From assembly GCA_963170055.1 (NCBI GenBank), contig CAUJGJ010000161.1:2714475-2778474 (forward strand): a DNA stretch of 64,000 nucleotides, written 5' to 3'. Both the position numbers and the translations under genes were made by a program. Numbering within the stretch: the first letter of the stretch is position 1; every line of letters starts with the position of its first letter. Shown in pieces: positions 10,445 to 23,800 of the stretch. The notes under the pieces are model-generated. The model was given only the letters and a program-made list of their open reading frames with translations, was not told where the DNA came from and did not search any database. The stretch comes from Halisarca cf. caerulea. Lineage: Eukaryota; Porifera; Demospongiae; Chondrillida; Halisarcidae.

Positions 10445-12490
10445 TTGTACGGTTCTACGGCTGCTGTGCCGTTGCAATCAATGAGCTTTCTGTCGTCACC
10501 ATGCCAATTGTTTGCACCTTATTCTTATAACGGCATTGAGTTCATATTGTTGGATCCAGCATTTCGAGGAAGAAATTCACTCGTTATAGCAGGCTATGGA
10601 ATCTTTCCACTTGGATCAATCACGGTTGCCAACGCCCCAAGCTTACAGCCCCATAGTTGTAAAGAAAGAGCTCCTTTGTAACCTTCATGATCAGTCATCT
10701 GATGGTCCATGGCGTGGAGAATGCTCCAGGGATCCAATCAACCTCACTGATTCAGATACAGTGGACAACTCGTGTAGGTTAGCTCTGGTGTATAGCTCAC
10801 TAATCATGCTTTACTGCTCCATGTTCCCACATGTATTGCTGATACTGAGCAACTACTGCGTAGTATCTGTGTAGTTTTTTCATTAATAATATTATCCTTG
10901 ATGTACATTAATTTTCATAAGCTAAGGATATTATGTTCTGTCCACGCAGCTATGCATGTATTTCATTTGCATGATCTTTGTGATGTGCATGCCATGTGAA
11001 TTTGGCGAATAGTGCTTAAATAATTGGCTAATGATTGATCCATTTTCTTGTTGTTTCTGTTGCTTATAGCTTGTTGCATGGTGCACCTGGCACTGATTCT
11101 AACATGGAGCTGCAACCACCTTGCCTGGAACTGTCTAGTAGTGACTCCAGCTTTGAGGAGGCCAACTCAATTTCTCTTATCGAAACAGAACAGAGGCCAT
11201 CCCAGGAGCAATCTGAGGACACCTTTAAGGAGCGTGCACATTCTAGGTGTGTAACCATTGAATTCAACAATGCAAGACATCCCATTCACTTACAGTATTT
11301 GCTGTATATGGCATGTTGGATCAATGTATATAGTGCTATGCATTCATGCAGCAATCTAATCTGTCTAACAGTCAAATATATCATGCTTGTTTCAATTTTT
11401 GTAACAGGTACACTCTTTTACCAGAGTGTTTCAATGTGGAAGGAACACATTCAGCTGTGTGTATTATGCTCGGAGACAACCAGGAGGCATGGCCATTTCT
11501 GACGGATTCTGTACCACTAAATTGGCAGAAAAATGGCACTTTCTTTGTGGATACATCCACTTTGAAGGACTTCAATGATGTCAAATGTGATGACAACGGG
11601 GGATGGCAGAATGATGGTGTGCGCAGGCTTTGGCTAATTATCAAAGGATCCAATTTGCAGGATTCCAACAAGGAGCCCCATGTAGATAAAATAAATGGTG
11701 TGAGACGTGGAGGCAAAAATCCAGATGACTTGTGCTGGTGCCTAACACGCACTTACTTTAAAAGTCAATGCGATGAAGATTTCAAGAAGGTCATCACAAC
11801 ACTATCCAGTGGGTATTGATAAGTGTATGACATTGCTCTTATTATTGCCTATATTTGTATGCACATTTAGTAAACTAAGTTCATATACAGTTTAATAGCT
11901 TTGATAAATAATGCAAATAAAATCAATTCCATATTGTAACCATTCTTTATTCAATTCAACTTATTTTAATTCTATAGATCCACAAGGGGAAAAAGTCAAT
12001 TATTTTCTGATCAGGTATATAGTGATAGGACCAGATCATTCAATCCTAAGCAAGCCGCATGGAAACCACACGAAGGGCTCCACACCATACAAGAGACAGC
12101 TTCCCAGAACTAGCCTTAAAATCAAGAATATTGCTGCCTCCAAGAAGCCGAAGGAAGTGTGTGAAGAGGTAGAAAGCGATCTGAAATTGAAAATATTAGG
12201 AGTACCAACCAGTTGCCACGAAAACGCCAGCAAGTTGCCAACATTCGGAGGAAGATCACCTTTACAAATTCAGGGGATGATCCTTTAGTTACAGTACTTG
12301 ATATGGCCAGGACACAGTATGCTGATTTTGTTCACACTGTACAACTCAATCCCACACCATGTGTGTCCTAGCCAGTAATGAGCAACTTGAACAACTCATG
12401 AAGAATGGTAATCAGGAAACGTTCACAACTGTGCACGTAGATCCTACTTTTAATCCTGGAAGCTTTTATGTGACACCACTAGTCTTGTTT
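10445..12490 (+). pseudogene. Transposase-like multi-exon gene, decayed
   Basis: Exon-like blocks with plausible splice sites: 10596-10770 (MESFHLDQSRLPTPQAYSP to SDTVDNS, GT donor), 11071-11247 (after TTATAG; Ser/Glu-rich, ELSSSDSSFEEANS), 11408-11818 (after TAACAG; WLIIKGSNLQDSNKEP, CWCLTRTYFKSQCDEDF, then stop). Then 12013-12480 with at least two frameshifts: YIVIGPDHSILSKPHGNHT, then NIRRKITFTNSGDDPLVTV in a second frame, and CVLASNEQLEQLMKNG with HVDPTFNPGSFYVTPL in a third. The DPTFNxGxFYVT block is, to my knowledge, the conserved catalytic-core neighbourhood of a transposase family common in cnidarian and sponge genomes; its superfamily (MULE-like?) is uncertain. Frame breaks make it inactive. 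It is divergent from the BEN-like pseudogene. Confidence 0.5.
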
Positions 12491-12642
12491 TTGCTTTAAA
12501 AGACTATCTTTGTCAATGAACTGGTGAAGGTTACTTGTAGTCTCAGCCTTCTACGTCGCCTCTCTTGATTTCTCCCCTCTCTCTTCTTCTCTACCTTGAA
12601 TCATGCATTCTTCCCTTATTTGGCTATTGTGACAATGTGTGA

Positions 12643-13350
12643 TTGGTTTGCACTAAAGAGGAAAGCCATCGGTTAGAAACACTTTTAAACTTTGCTTGTA
12701 GAACTGTCCTTCACGAACATAGAGATTATTCTGCTTCTTCTGCTCATAAAGAATTAGGTATATCAACTCTCTCTGCTAGACGGAACATTCAATTCACTGG
12801 CCCCAACTGTTTACAAATTATTAATCTTTACAATTACCTACTTATCTTAACAACCTTTTTCCATTCCAACTTCCCACTATAATACTAGAGCATCTTCTAC
12901 TTGTCATGCAATTAAACCTTCACCGTTTGCGTACTTCCCTTGGCGAGAAGGCATTTAGTTTTGTTGGTGCATCCATATGGCGATCTCTTCCAAACAACAT
13001 CCAATGGTGTGCAGACTTCGGGTGTTCACAAGACTATGTGAAAATCACTTTTTGAATGATTAGCTTAGTATTTTTGACATAATATGTATCTCTTTTCACC
13101 CACCAATTACCATTAACAATGGCTATTATAGCCCCAAAAACTGATATTTTTTTTGGAATTCATTCAGTGATCTCTCTATCATTAATTTTCATTTGTTGCT
13201 CCATCTTTTAAACCAAACTTTCTTGTTTTGAAATCTTTGTACCATCTTTGTTTCTCTTCTTTCTTTTATGTTTGCATTTTGTCCCTTTTCTTTTCTGGGT
13301 GCCACTTATAGTAACCTCTGGCTAAAGGTTCCCCAGAATATATAAAAATA
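12643..13350 (+). mobile_element. LINE 3' fragment (second family)
   Basis: Encodes [20 protein letters not shown] and SASSAHKELGISTLSARRNI, then decayed remnants of the segment that in the sister copy reads [12 protein letters not shown] (here WRSLPNNIQ near 12979). The 3' end, CTTTTCTGGGTGCCACTTAT then GGTTCCCCAGAATATA near 13285-13340, matches the tail of the minus-strand copy at 18035-19030. It is L2-like by these motifs and ends ~100 bp before the first recognised SBF exon. Confidence 0.75.
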
Positions 13351-13452
13351 CCTAATATAGTACCTGATGCCATACTTTTATGGAGGAATTCTGACTATAC
13401 CTTAATCTTCTTAGCATCAATGATCCTGCTCTGTTTTTTATTGCTGTTGCAG

Positions 13453-16400
13453 TTCTGTCAACCACTGGGATGGAAGCTCACACATCTTCTGGATAGACCA
13501 CAATTTGTACCTTTTGCATTAACTGCTGAAAATGGCAGGCGCTCTTTCTGTTGTAGTCTTGTATGCTACCAACAACATGATGGAAGGTATGTATGTTTCT
13601 TGTGTTTATATTTGTCCATGTGCACTATGTATGAATGTTTAGGGTATGTACATACAGTACATACATACGTACATGCTCATTTTTAATGCTTATCTGTGAA
13701 TGTTATTTATAATCAGTAACAAAAGGATGATTTGAATTTGGGTTTATATGGAGTATGGAAATACAGGTGTCCTTATCTGCATACATACTGTATGTACGTC
13801 TATCTATCTGTATATCCATTCAGTAGAAATTTCAAGCAGGAAGCAGTTCTCTGTCAGGCGTCTTCAAGTCCACTAGATGAAGAAAATGAAGTATTCTTTG
13901 AACGCTGCATTGACAAAGTGATGTATGAGCCAGTGTGTCTGTGCTTGATCTCTTCTACACCAATGTTTGATGTTCTTCAAGTAAGAGCTTTATTTAATAA
14001 TCTTTTGGGTATTAACCATACATACGTGCGTAGTATTGTGTTTTGTGTCAAACTCATACCCATTGAAATTCCACCTACTAGTACTGTGACATTTTGTACA
14101 TTTGGTTGCTATTGATTCTGGTGTCTAAAACCACACACTGTGCACAGTCCAGCCAATCTCTGTTGTAATGTGGTAACTATTTTGTCTAGCAGGAAAGTTT
14201 CTGGGATAGAAATTTTCTGGAATCAAAAAGGTCATCAAACTTAGTTTTATTTTGTATTTACAAGATTGTACTTTTGTATATTCCATTCCGTTGTACGTTA
14301 GCAAAGGCCAGTTCTTTGGAGATCAACGGACTGCTGCAGCATTACTGTGAAGGCAAGCATACGCTTCAATGTTAGCTTGCACTTCATTGGTGACATGTAC
14401 TATGAAACCCTCCCCTAGATATATCAAACTTACACACCTCCTCGTGAACATCCTGAATTGTAGCCATGCTATTGGTGCTCAAAGGGCCACATGCAGGTTT
14501 TATAACCATCAGCGCAATAAGTGAAACATGCATACATTGCCTGTATACCGTATAGTGGTAAACTTTCATGAATTGTCGAAAAAGACAATTTTCAGGCAGA
14601 ATACTTTCATAAATTGTCCAAAACAGATTTCAAGGGAGAACACTTTCACAAATTGCTGCTTCAATTCTAGATAAAGGTACTGTTGAGCAGAGAGGATCAT
14701 CAGGCTGGAGTAGTGTCGGGTTTAGTAGGTTGGAAGTACTTGAACATATCCATAGCTATGTATAACCTGTGCTGTTAAGCATCATTACCTATAGAGTAAA
14801 TCTTTGAAGCACCAGCAAAACGGGTTACAGTATTGGTGTCTACGTACCATATGGTGGAGAAACTGTGGCAATTGTATTATGTTTGATGAATTCGTCTCCA
14901 GATGGTATTGTCGAGAATTGAATTGAACTATTTGAACATAAATACTATAAACTATTCTTATTCCTATGATTTTAGAGGCAATTTTGACCTGCAATCATAG
15001 CTCTTCCACCATTTTGTATGTTAAAAACATGGTGGCTAAGGGAGTGTTTTGCGGAAACAGATTCTGTAATTATTATGATATTGACAACTTTTAAATTTGG
15101 CATTCTTCCACAAATCAGCTGAAGCGCCAAAATAAAACCTTCACCAGGATTTCTTGCTATACGGTATACCGAATAACACGTCACTTTCATGGGATGCTCT
15201 ACCTCCCCTAATTTTGTGCCTCCTTTTTGACTTTTCGCACATAAAACTTTTGTGAATGTTCTCTTGTTCACAAAACTCACGAAGGTTTTCTCCCGTGAAA
15301 GATTTCCGCTATACAGTATTTATGTATGTACAGTAGAATCTCAATTAGAAAGTCCTCCACAGGACCTCAGAAACATTCCACTAACTTATTAAAAGTCAAG
15401 GATTTCGGTATCCCTGCATTGTGTGACACTATTCCAGGGGCAGATCCAGGATTTCCTGAAGTGGGTTCTTTTATAATTTTAGTAATTTAGGAATATGTGG
15501 GAATACTATTACTGCTGTCTCAATGCTAAATGTACTACTGAAGAAGTGCATTCAGCACTTTTCCTTTTACACACCTGTAATTTTGATTGCTAACAAGCAA
15601 TTTACTTTGCACACTTATCACATTATTTAACACCTCCATTGATGACAGGCAATAGATCAGTTTACAGATTATGGGTGTTTGTGCGTTACAAATTCTAATA
15701 TGCCCAAAATGGCTGCTCAACAGAAGCCAACAACTATGTATAGAGGGAATTTAACCTAAAAGAGTGCTTCTTCTCTATTTTTACACCTAAATTTTTGTTC
15801 TTCTATGAAGTTTGGGTAAATAAACTTAGAATCATAGTTGAAGTGTAAGTTTTATTACTTTTAATTCACTTTTGGATTATGTAGCCTGGAGTTTAGAATA
15901 TAGGATTAGAAAAAGGGGGGTTCGTCCAAGCCCAACAAACCACCCCTGAATCCGCCACTGCTATTCTTAGATAGCCATATTGCTCCTTCCCATTAATAAT
16001 GACCGCCACTATCGAATTTAGTTTTGTTGTTAGAGTCCTTGGCTGTTCTTACTGGGTAAATACAACAGTATTTATACTTAATAATGTGTAGAGAATATCT
16101 ATACAACTTAAGCTTTTGGTTAGTCTACCATAGCAAACCCATTCCAGTTATCCCCAGGTGAGTAAGAATTGGGTCTGGTGTGGTCACGTATCATGAGTGG
16201 TGTCATGACGCACAAAATTGTGTGCCCAAACAGATTGCAAGACACATGGTCAGCGCCTCTTATCACATACAATATTTGGCTTAAGCGTTTCAAAGCTGAT
16301 TCAAGCATCTGCGGGACTTTTCATGGTCTTTTAAACATCACATGTCTGTTATAGGTGTCTGTTGCTGGCCAAATTCAGCAGTATTCTGTTTTCTGTACAG

Positions 16401-19400
16401 TTTCTCATAAGCACAGCCAGGAATATAGTGGGCCTCAATGCAGACAGAGCCATGACTGCCACAAAAATTATAGCCAAATGATTTGAACTGGTGAATTCAC
16501 TGACAAATTCCTACATCCCTCATGTGCAGCACATTATACGTATATATGCTGCAGGATGTAGGAATTTGCACAGTGTACACTCAGTCCAATTAAACTCTGT
16601 CTAGCCCTATGTGTCTAGTCTCATGTATGTGTAGCCCTATGCTCGTCTAGCCCTATGCCTGTCTTGCCCTTTGCCCATCTAGCCATGTACATGTTTTGCA
16701 ACTCACCCTTGTTCCAAGTGTTTTTGGAGGATCCTTTTTTGATAAGGCCTTTTTACACTGTCCTGTGTCAATCCTACATCCTTTTACCATTTTTAAATGG
16801 TTTTTATACACTCTTGTTCGTGCGATTTTTCCTTTAAAGAACAGTTGTTCGAATAGAGTCTGCATAGATACTCAAACCCCTGTGGTTAAAGGTTTCCACT
16901 GCAGTTGAGTTGAGAAGGCATAATCAAGTCTTGTAAGATAAGAAGCTAAAATTATGCAGCTACCTGACTAAAATCAATGTACCCACGTAGAAACAAATGC
17001 TCAAACATAAAGCGCTGAAGTCGATCGCGGCGATCGTCAAACCAGAGAAGGCTTTGCTTTGTGTACGTACATGTACGCCTAGTCTCACGTAGCCATTCCG
17101 ATAATCCGAATATGGCTGATTCGGTGAATGTATGGGATTTGCCTATTAATTTTTTTCTCACTTTAGAAGTGTAGGTCTGGCTTTAAAACCTACAAAAGGC
17201 ACTTCGCCCTAACAATCGGAGCTCACTGGCGAAAGGTGAGACCTCTGGACCCTTCGTGGCGACCTGTAGCTCAGTTCGAAAAATGACAAGAAGAAGAAGA
17301 AGAATCTTAAAATGCTATCAGTGTTCTAGCCAGAATTTTTCTATAGCAGGGGGGTGAGGGGTATAGCAATAGTCAGTCATTGCAGTAAAGGAATTCTTGC
17401 CACAATTTTTTTCATCTAAGTCAATGTAAAGCAAAATTAACTAATCCATGCACAAAAGTGATGGATTTCTGCCCCTATACTCATAATCCCTATGATCTCA
17501 CACAAGAATTGAAGCAGGGTGGAGAGAATAAAAGCAGGGTGGGGAGAGTAAAAGCAGGGTGGGGAGAATGACAGCAGGGTATATGGGGATAATGAAAGCA
17601 GGGTGGGGAAAATGAAAGCAGGGTGATACTACCCTGCTTTAGCTAAAACCCTGGCTATGGTGTTGCGGACCAATACCTCGGCAAGTGTACTTCGCATTTC
17701 TTTAAAGAGATAGCTTTACGAAGCTTTTAAACTACTTTTTTTTCCTTGTAGCTTGTGTGTCAAAATGCACCAAAATCTACTTTTGAAAACTATGGAGTCA
17801 CCATACTGTTAGTTTTTTGGCAAAAACAAAGTTTCGCTAATGTATGGCGGCCATGTTTTTCCGTGTCAATCCTACATATGGAGTACTACCGTACTCCATA
17901 ATAGAGGTCAGTTTGTATGGTAAATTAATGGTCAGTGCCAGAGAATCTTGGCCAGTTTAGGAGAATGCTGGTTTATAGAGGTGCTGGATTAGTCAGGTTC
18001 CACTGTACGTCCAAATGCTCACTCGGGGTATCAGGGTATCAGGGAATCTTATTTCGTCTGGGGAACCGTTAGCCAAGGGCTACTATAAATGGCACCCAGA
18101 AAGAAAAGAAAAGAAAACATACATCCAAGAATACAAAAGCGAACACATAGTTATAAAGGAAGGGTTATAAAATATACACAGTTATAAAATCAAAATAATA
18201 ATAATGAATGTCGATTTCATGCAAATGTCATCGATTAGGAATAGAAGAAATAGCTAGTAAAAATGGTAATTAGAAATAGGCATACACTGGTTACATGAAG
18301 TGGGTCTTGGACAGTCTGGTAAAAGTTGCAGAGTCTGTACAAGTCCGTATGTGTGCAGGAAGAGACCGCCATAGTGAAGCACTGGAAAAGCTGAAGCACT
18401 TTTGCCCGAAGCAAGTTCTGGAAGGAGGTAGATTAAGTTGTGAGGAAGAAGAGGCACGGGTGTTATGGTGAGAAGTTGGTGAAGAAAATAGCTGAGAAAG
18501 ATAAGAATGAGACTGGAAAGACAAGCATTTAAACATAGTTTGGGCCAAGTGGAGATTTCTTCTAGCAGTGAGAGTAGAAAGACCAAGTCAGAACGAGCAG
18601 CAGTAGCAGAATAATCTCTACGCCTACGAAGGACAGTACAACAAGCAAAGTTCAGAAGAGTTTCCAAGCGAAGAGCTTAATCCTTAGTACACCCAGACCA
18701 GACAACATCACAGTAGTCAAAGAATGTAAGACTTCAGATAAAGAAGAAGGAGGGGTTGGGGGAGAAACCAAGAGAGGTGACGAAGTAGATTGAGGCTACG
18801 AGTGGCCTTGCTACATACCATACTAATGTGATCTGACCAGGTGAGATTGTCATTTACCAGAACACCCAGAAACTTAAAACACCGGACCTGTTCAACGTCA
18901 CTGCCATCAATCCTCAAAACCAGTTCACCCTTAACCTTTTTGCAGAGTGGATCAGCATACTCTTGGTTTTTGAGTGTCTGCCCAGTGCTACTCATGAACA
19001 ATGGAATTCCTAGAAAAGGCAACATATAGCACATTGGCTTAAACAGCAAAGTTCCATCTCACACTATCGTGATTAGTACATTTTTACCATTAGTTTACTT
19101 TTTAGCTGGAGCTTTTTAGAAGTCAGAGTATACAGTAGTTACAGTACGGATCATGGAAAAGTAAATTTTTTTAACTTTTCACCTTAGCTCTTTTCGGTTA
19201 AAAGTTAACGGAATAGCGCTAAAAGTTAACCGTTAACCGTTAACCTCTAACTCCGTACTTCCAGCTCGGTATATGATGTATGAAGTAATATTCTTACACA
19301 ATAAGTCACTGAAGGTAGCTTTTGGCCTTGTTGCAGCGAGTGAAAGTGCTGTATTGGACTTCGAAGTTTCCTTTTATCGACTTCTTGTAAGTTTGAATCT

Positions 19401-20846
19401 GGTTAACGATAGATACTGTAGACTAGGTATACATCATGCAATGTGTCCAGTCCAACTATACTCTGTCAATACTCTGTCTATACTCTATTCCCGTCTAGCC
19501 CTGTGTAACTATCCCTAGCTACCTTGTTTCAGTGCTTTTTCGTGAAATTGACAATAATCCCTACATGCCTTTTCCATTTTTAAATGGATTTCATATCGGT
19601 CTTGTCCATAAAATTTTACTTTAAGTTCGTTAATTGAAGTATATTAACAACCTTATAGGTATATAAAGCTGTGCATAACATAGGGTAACCTATTGAATAC
19701 TGAAGGTGTCCTTATAATCCAGCCTGAAATATAGCATTTTGCTGAAATTTCGTTTGAAATGATGCCAGCACACACATCACAGCTGCACTCGAAATAACTT
19801 TGGCCGTGTTTAAAATGACGGACACAGCCAATTTTGTGACCTAGTCTGGAAACCTGCATCTCACAGAATAAATTTCTTCTAAAGGCACAAAATGTGCCCG
19901 CACAAAATATTTTGAATTAGAATGATGATGAAGTTTAGTCCATTGTCCCTACTAGTGTTCTTAATCAATGGTTTGGTTGTGATGAAGATTTCTTCTTGGT
20001 CTTTGTTCGGGTCTACAGTGGTATCAAGACTACCTGGAATTCCTGGTTGTGTTCTCCACCTCGATTGGAAGCACTCTAGAACAGTTGGATAGAAATGCCA
20101 TTAGGATTATTCTGGATCTTCCAAAATAGTGTTTGACCCTAGTTAATGGTCGAATTGATACAAACAGTTAGAACCTCAGGGAGCGCAACTGACGCCATCT
20201 ATTTCGTTGACGTCAAAGGCAACAAAGTGTTGGCCCAAACGTCCTCATGATTGAGATGGCTACCAATGTTGGAGGACAGTAGCACTCACAATTTGTCAAC
20301 TGTGTCGTGTCTGGCAAAGTGCATGCTGCTGTCAGGCTTATCTTTCTGGGTCTAGCGAAGAAGGATGGAGTTATCCAGCCAATTGCTGTCTCCCTTACAG
20401 ATTGGATATGCCACTCCACTTGAAGCTGAAGCTGCTTTTGATAGTGCTATTGCAAGCATTTACAGAAATTGACTTTCAATAGTGATTTGTGATCATGGTT
20501 GACATGTGTTGATTTTTGTACACATTATGAGGTATCTAATGAGCAGTGTACTATTCGTACACTTTATTTCTTACTAATCTAGTGAGCTCAAAATTGTGAT
20601 TTGTTTTTCTTTTGTTCGATGCACAGAAATGCTTGCAATATTTGTATACCTCATGGATCAACCAAGAGAATTTCAGCCTGCAAGATTCATTGAAGGCACT
20701 CTCAGAATTATATATTCCCAAGCCTGGAGGCCCTGGAAAAATCTTTACTTTGTCATCATTGATATCTGTCTATTTGCCACCTATTGATTCAAATTCAACA
20801 CTGCCATACACAAATACCTTAGCAATATCTCTTTTAAGGAGTATTG
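13453..20846 (+). CDS. SBF: SBF exons 1-3 of the window: uDENN and start of cDENN
   Basis: Exon 13453-13586 ([20 protein letters not shown], then [20 protein letters not shown]) matches the uDENN strand pattern FCQPxGW...P.F....LT. of SBF proteins; its acceptor is TTGTTGCAG. Exon 13824-13980 gives [13 protein letters not shown], an acidic stretch (DEENEVFFE) and [19 protein letters not shown]. Exon 20627-20846 gives [35 protein letters not shown] and ISLLRSIG, leading into cDENN. Phases 2, 0 and 1 at the exon ends join exactly. The first exon, which in relatives holds a DYF-V-VGY start, was not found in 10-13.4 kb nor elsewhere in the window. It may be short and diverged, or outside. Confidence 0.92.
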
Positions 20847-23800
20847 GTGAGTACAGTTTGTATGTACATATTAGTATAGGTAACTGATGTACGTATGTGT
20901 AGACAACTGGTATTCTCTGTATGTACTGTGTTGTCCTCTTATCTGTATCTTAAAATGTCTGCCTCTGTAGTGTTTTCAAATATAATCACAGTAGCACCAA
21001 TTTTATCATATCTTATATCCACTTAATATTTGAAACAGACACTGTATGGACAATTTCTATAGATGAAATGTGTAGGGTGTACAAGCTCATGTACACTGTA
21101 TGTATGTATGTACAGTACAGTTTAAAAGTTACATCTTTCTGCAAGCGCCCGGAGACAGTAGTTGTAAATTATAGCAGAGTTTAACTTTCAAACTGCCGAA
21201 ATAAACTGCACAATTCCAAGAATATGAAAATGACTCCCAGCTGATAACCATCAGGCGCAAAGTATCAGAGTTCATGCAGCTTGAATTTTTAATTATTGTT
21301 ATTCAAGATGCCTGGACTGACATCATATCAAAGAGAGAGAATTATTACTATTTGGAACTTGTCAGGAAAAAGTTTAGGACAATCAGGTAATTCTTAGGAA
21401 GATTGAACTGGAGGGAATGTCTACTACAAGACAAACTGTGGCCAATATAATCACAAGATGGAAGCAGCTCAGGATATACATGATAGATCTCAGCTCAGAA
21501 TAATACTCCATTGTAGAAAAGCACTAAGGTGAAATCATTGAAAGAGAAAACGTTTATTTGACACCTTGCATTTTGTCCCACAATCATAATGTTTTTTACA
21601 GTTATTTGTTTATTTCCATTTAGTTTTATTTGGTTCCAGTTCTGTACATTCTTACATAAGAACAAAGACGATATACTGTTTTGTAAAAACAAAATGTGAT
21701 CAAACTTTTGCCTCCTACGGTGCATCCATGGAAAATGGCAGATGGCATAATACATGTACTGTACTGATCATAATTATTGATATCAAAAACACGTGTGACA
21801 CATGTGTACACGCGCATGTAAATTCCACACACGCACTATTCAACAACATGTTAACACTGTCAAATTGTTAATATTGTGCTCATTTTCAGCTCGAAAAACT
21901 GCTTAACCTTGGACTTTGTAAAATTTCAGGCTCGAACCACTTTATTCTGTCCAAGAAACAAAGAACAATGTCCAAAAATGAGATTTTTGTCTAACTGGAT
22001 TGACATTGGTAGGGGAAGCTAATGCATGAATGCGATCAACACATTGACAACAAATAAAATATCATAGTTGGAACTGTTGATACGGCCAAATTTGACACTA
22101 AAATCTACATAGCAGCCGTCCTTGACCTACTCCTGCCCTGTATCTGCTTACTTGATAGCCTTGGTTGTTTTAAGTCACGCATCACAATACTAGGTTGTTT
22201 TACCCATTTGTGTACTGCAATTTGCACAAGCATATTTTCAAATTTGGTTGATCAGATGCAAACTCAAAATTCATTCTTTAGATCACTAAGTATACTTTTG
22301 TACTGAAAAGTGGGCATTATTAGAATGCTAGGGACTTCCCCTATCTGATGAGTACATACTTGTTGACATAGCTGCACACAGGCGATCATAACGAGGTCAC
22401 AAAGTTGCGCTTTAGCATGTCCATAGAGCTTTCGAAGAAAAAAAACATAATTCTGCATGGGCAAGAATGATCATTTTTTTTTACCAAGAAACATTTTCAG
22501 ACATCGTGTACAAATTTAGCTAAAAGATCCTCACCATTGTTTGAAAGGCCCTCTTGGTTATCATCATTCTCTTGAACTATGCAAACTATTTCTTCTACCG
22601 AAAAAGTGCCTCGAATAATTGTGTTCGTATGTTTTCAAACGAATTTATCTGAAACTTTTTCTATAGCTAGATGTCTGTTTTGGTATCAACATGAAGCCCT
22701 ACATGTGGTCCATCCGTTTACGATTTTTTCCGGTAGATTACTACCGTATATCCGGAAACATTGACAACATTTTTAATTTGGCGGTTTGGCCATCAGTATC
22801 ACAATCGCCAAATTTATGTCACCATAATTGCATAGACCTACTTACTATGCTTTGCCTTGCTGTGCAACTGCCAAATTTGATTTCTACCAATATTAAATTA
22901 CAGCCTGATCTTATGCTAATCGCCAAATTGATCTTCACACACTTCTGGGGTTTCTCAATGTACCCTTGCTTGTGGGGTCATATACTGTATGACCCCAATG
23001 GTACACATAGGGTTAAGGCCTTCTTTAATTGTTTCGTCCGCCAGCAACTACTCTTCCATTTTTAAAAACACGCTTCTATGATAAAAGTAAGCTGAAAAAC
23101 AAGCAGGCATTCTTCTTTAAACTTCATAAAACCATAGATGTGACATGCAATTTGACCTTTGACTTGCATGTACATGAGTGTACGATTGTATACATGAGTG
23201 TTAAACGTGTGTATGGAGGTCTATTAAATATGATTATCACTGTACAGTACAAGTCAAAAAAAACTTACAGTCTCGCACATGATCATTTGTACGGTCACGT
23301 AATAATCACGCGAAACTATTGCAAGCAAAATCATAAGATCACATGCATTATTCGCACAAAATCTAGAGCACAAACATCTTCATCTAAGCAACAGTCGTAA
23401 GAATTACAAGCTTTCTTTCTGAAAAACATGCTGCTTTGAATTGGGCAGTTATCTTTTCCAACAATTTTGACTTTTCGTTCAATTTGTCATCATGAGCCAT
23501 AGCTTTGTCTAAAAACATGTACATGCAGGCATGTCTGCCTTCAGTTTTCCCAAACACTTTCTGTTCTTGACCATGTCTGTTGCTTGGTATGTTGTGATAG
23601 TTCTACCCATGATTTTATGCACATGTCTGTTTGAAGTACGCTTATAAATATAACAGTTTAGAAGAAGTATGTGCGTCTACTTGTACAAAAATCAAGTGAT
23701 TTCAAAGCAAAATTGCCTTATTTCTTTCACTTTTATTAGGCCTCTGTAATTTTCGAAATCTTTCTATTTCTGCTAGTCCATTGGGCAGCTCGTGATTTCT

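Noticed and set aside
10445..12490. 5' exons of SBF
   Set aside because: The blocks here do not resemble uDENN. Their motifs (DPTFNPGSFYVT) are transposase-like and the frames are broken.
16952..17161. A host exon on the minus strand ([20 protein letters not shown])
   Set aside because: No start codon, no partner exon, no family recognised. Kept only as a low-confidence open stretch.
17255..17280. CCTGTAGCTCAGTTCGAA, reminiscent of tRNA A and B boxes
   Set aside because: The boxes are fused with no room for the tRNA arms. It is part of a repeat with an (AAG)n tail.
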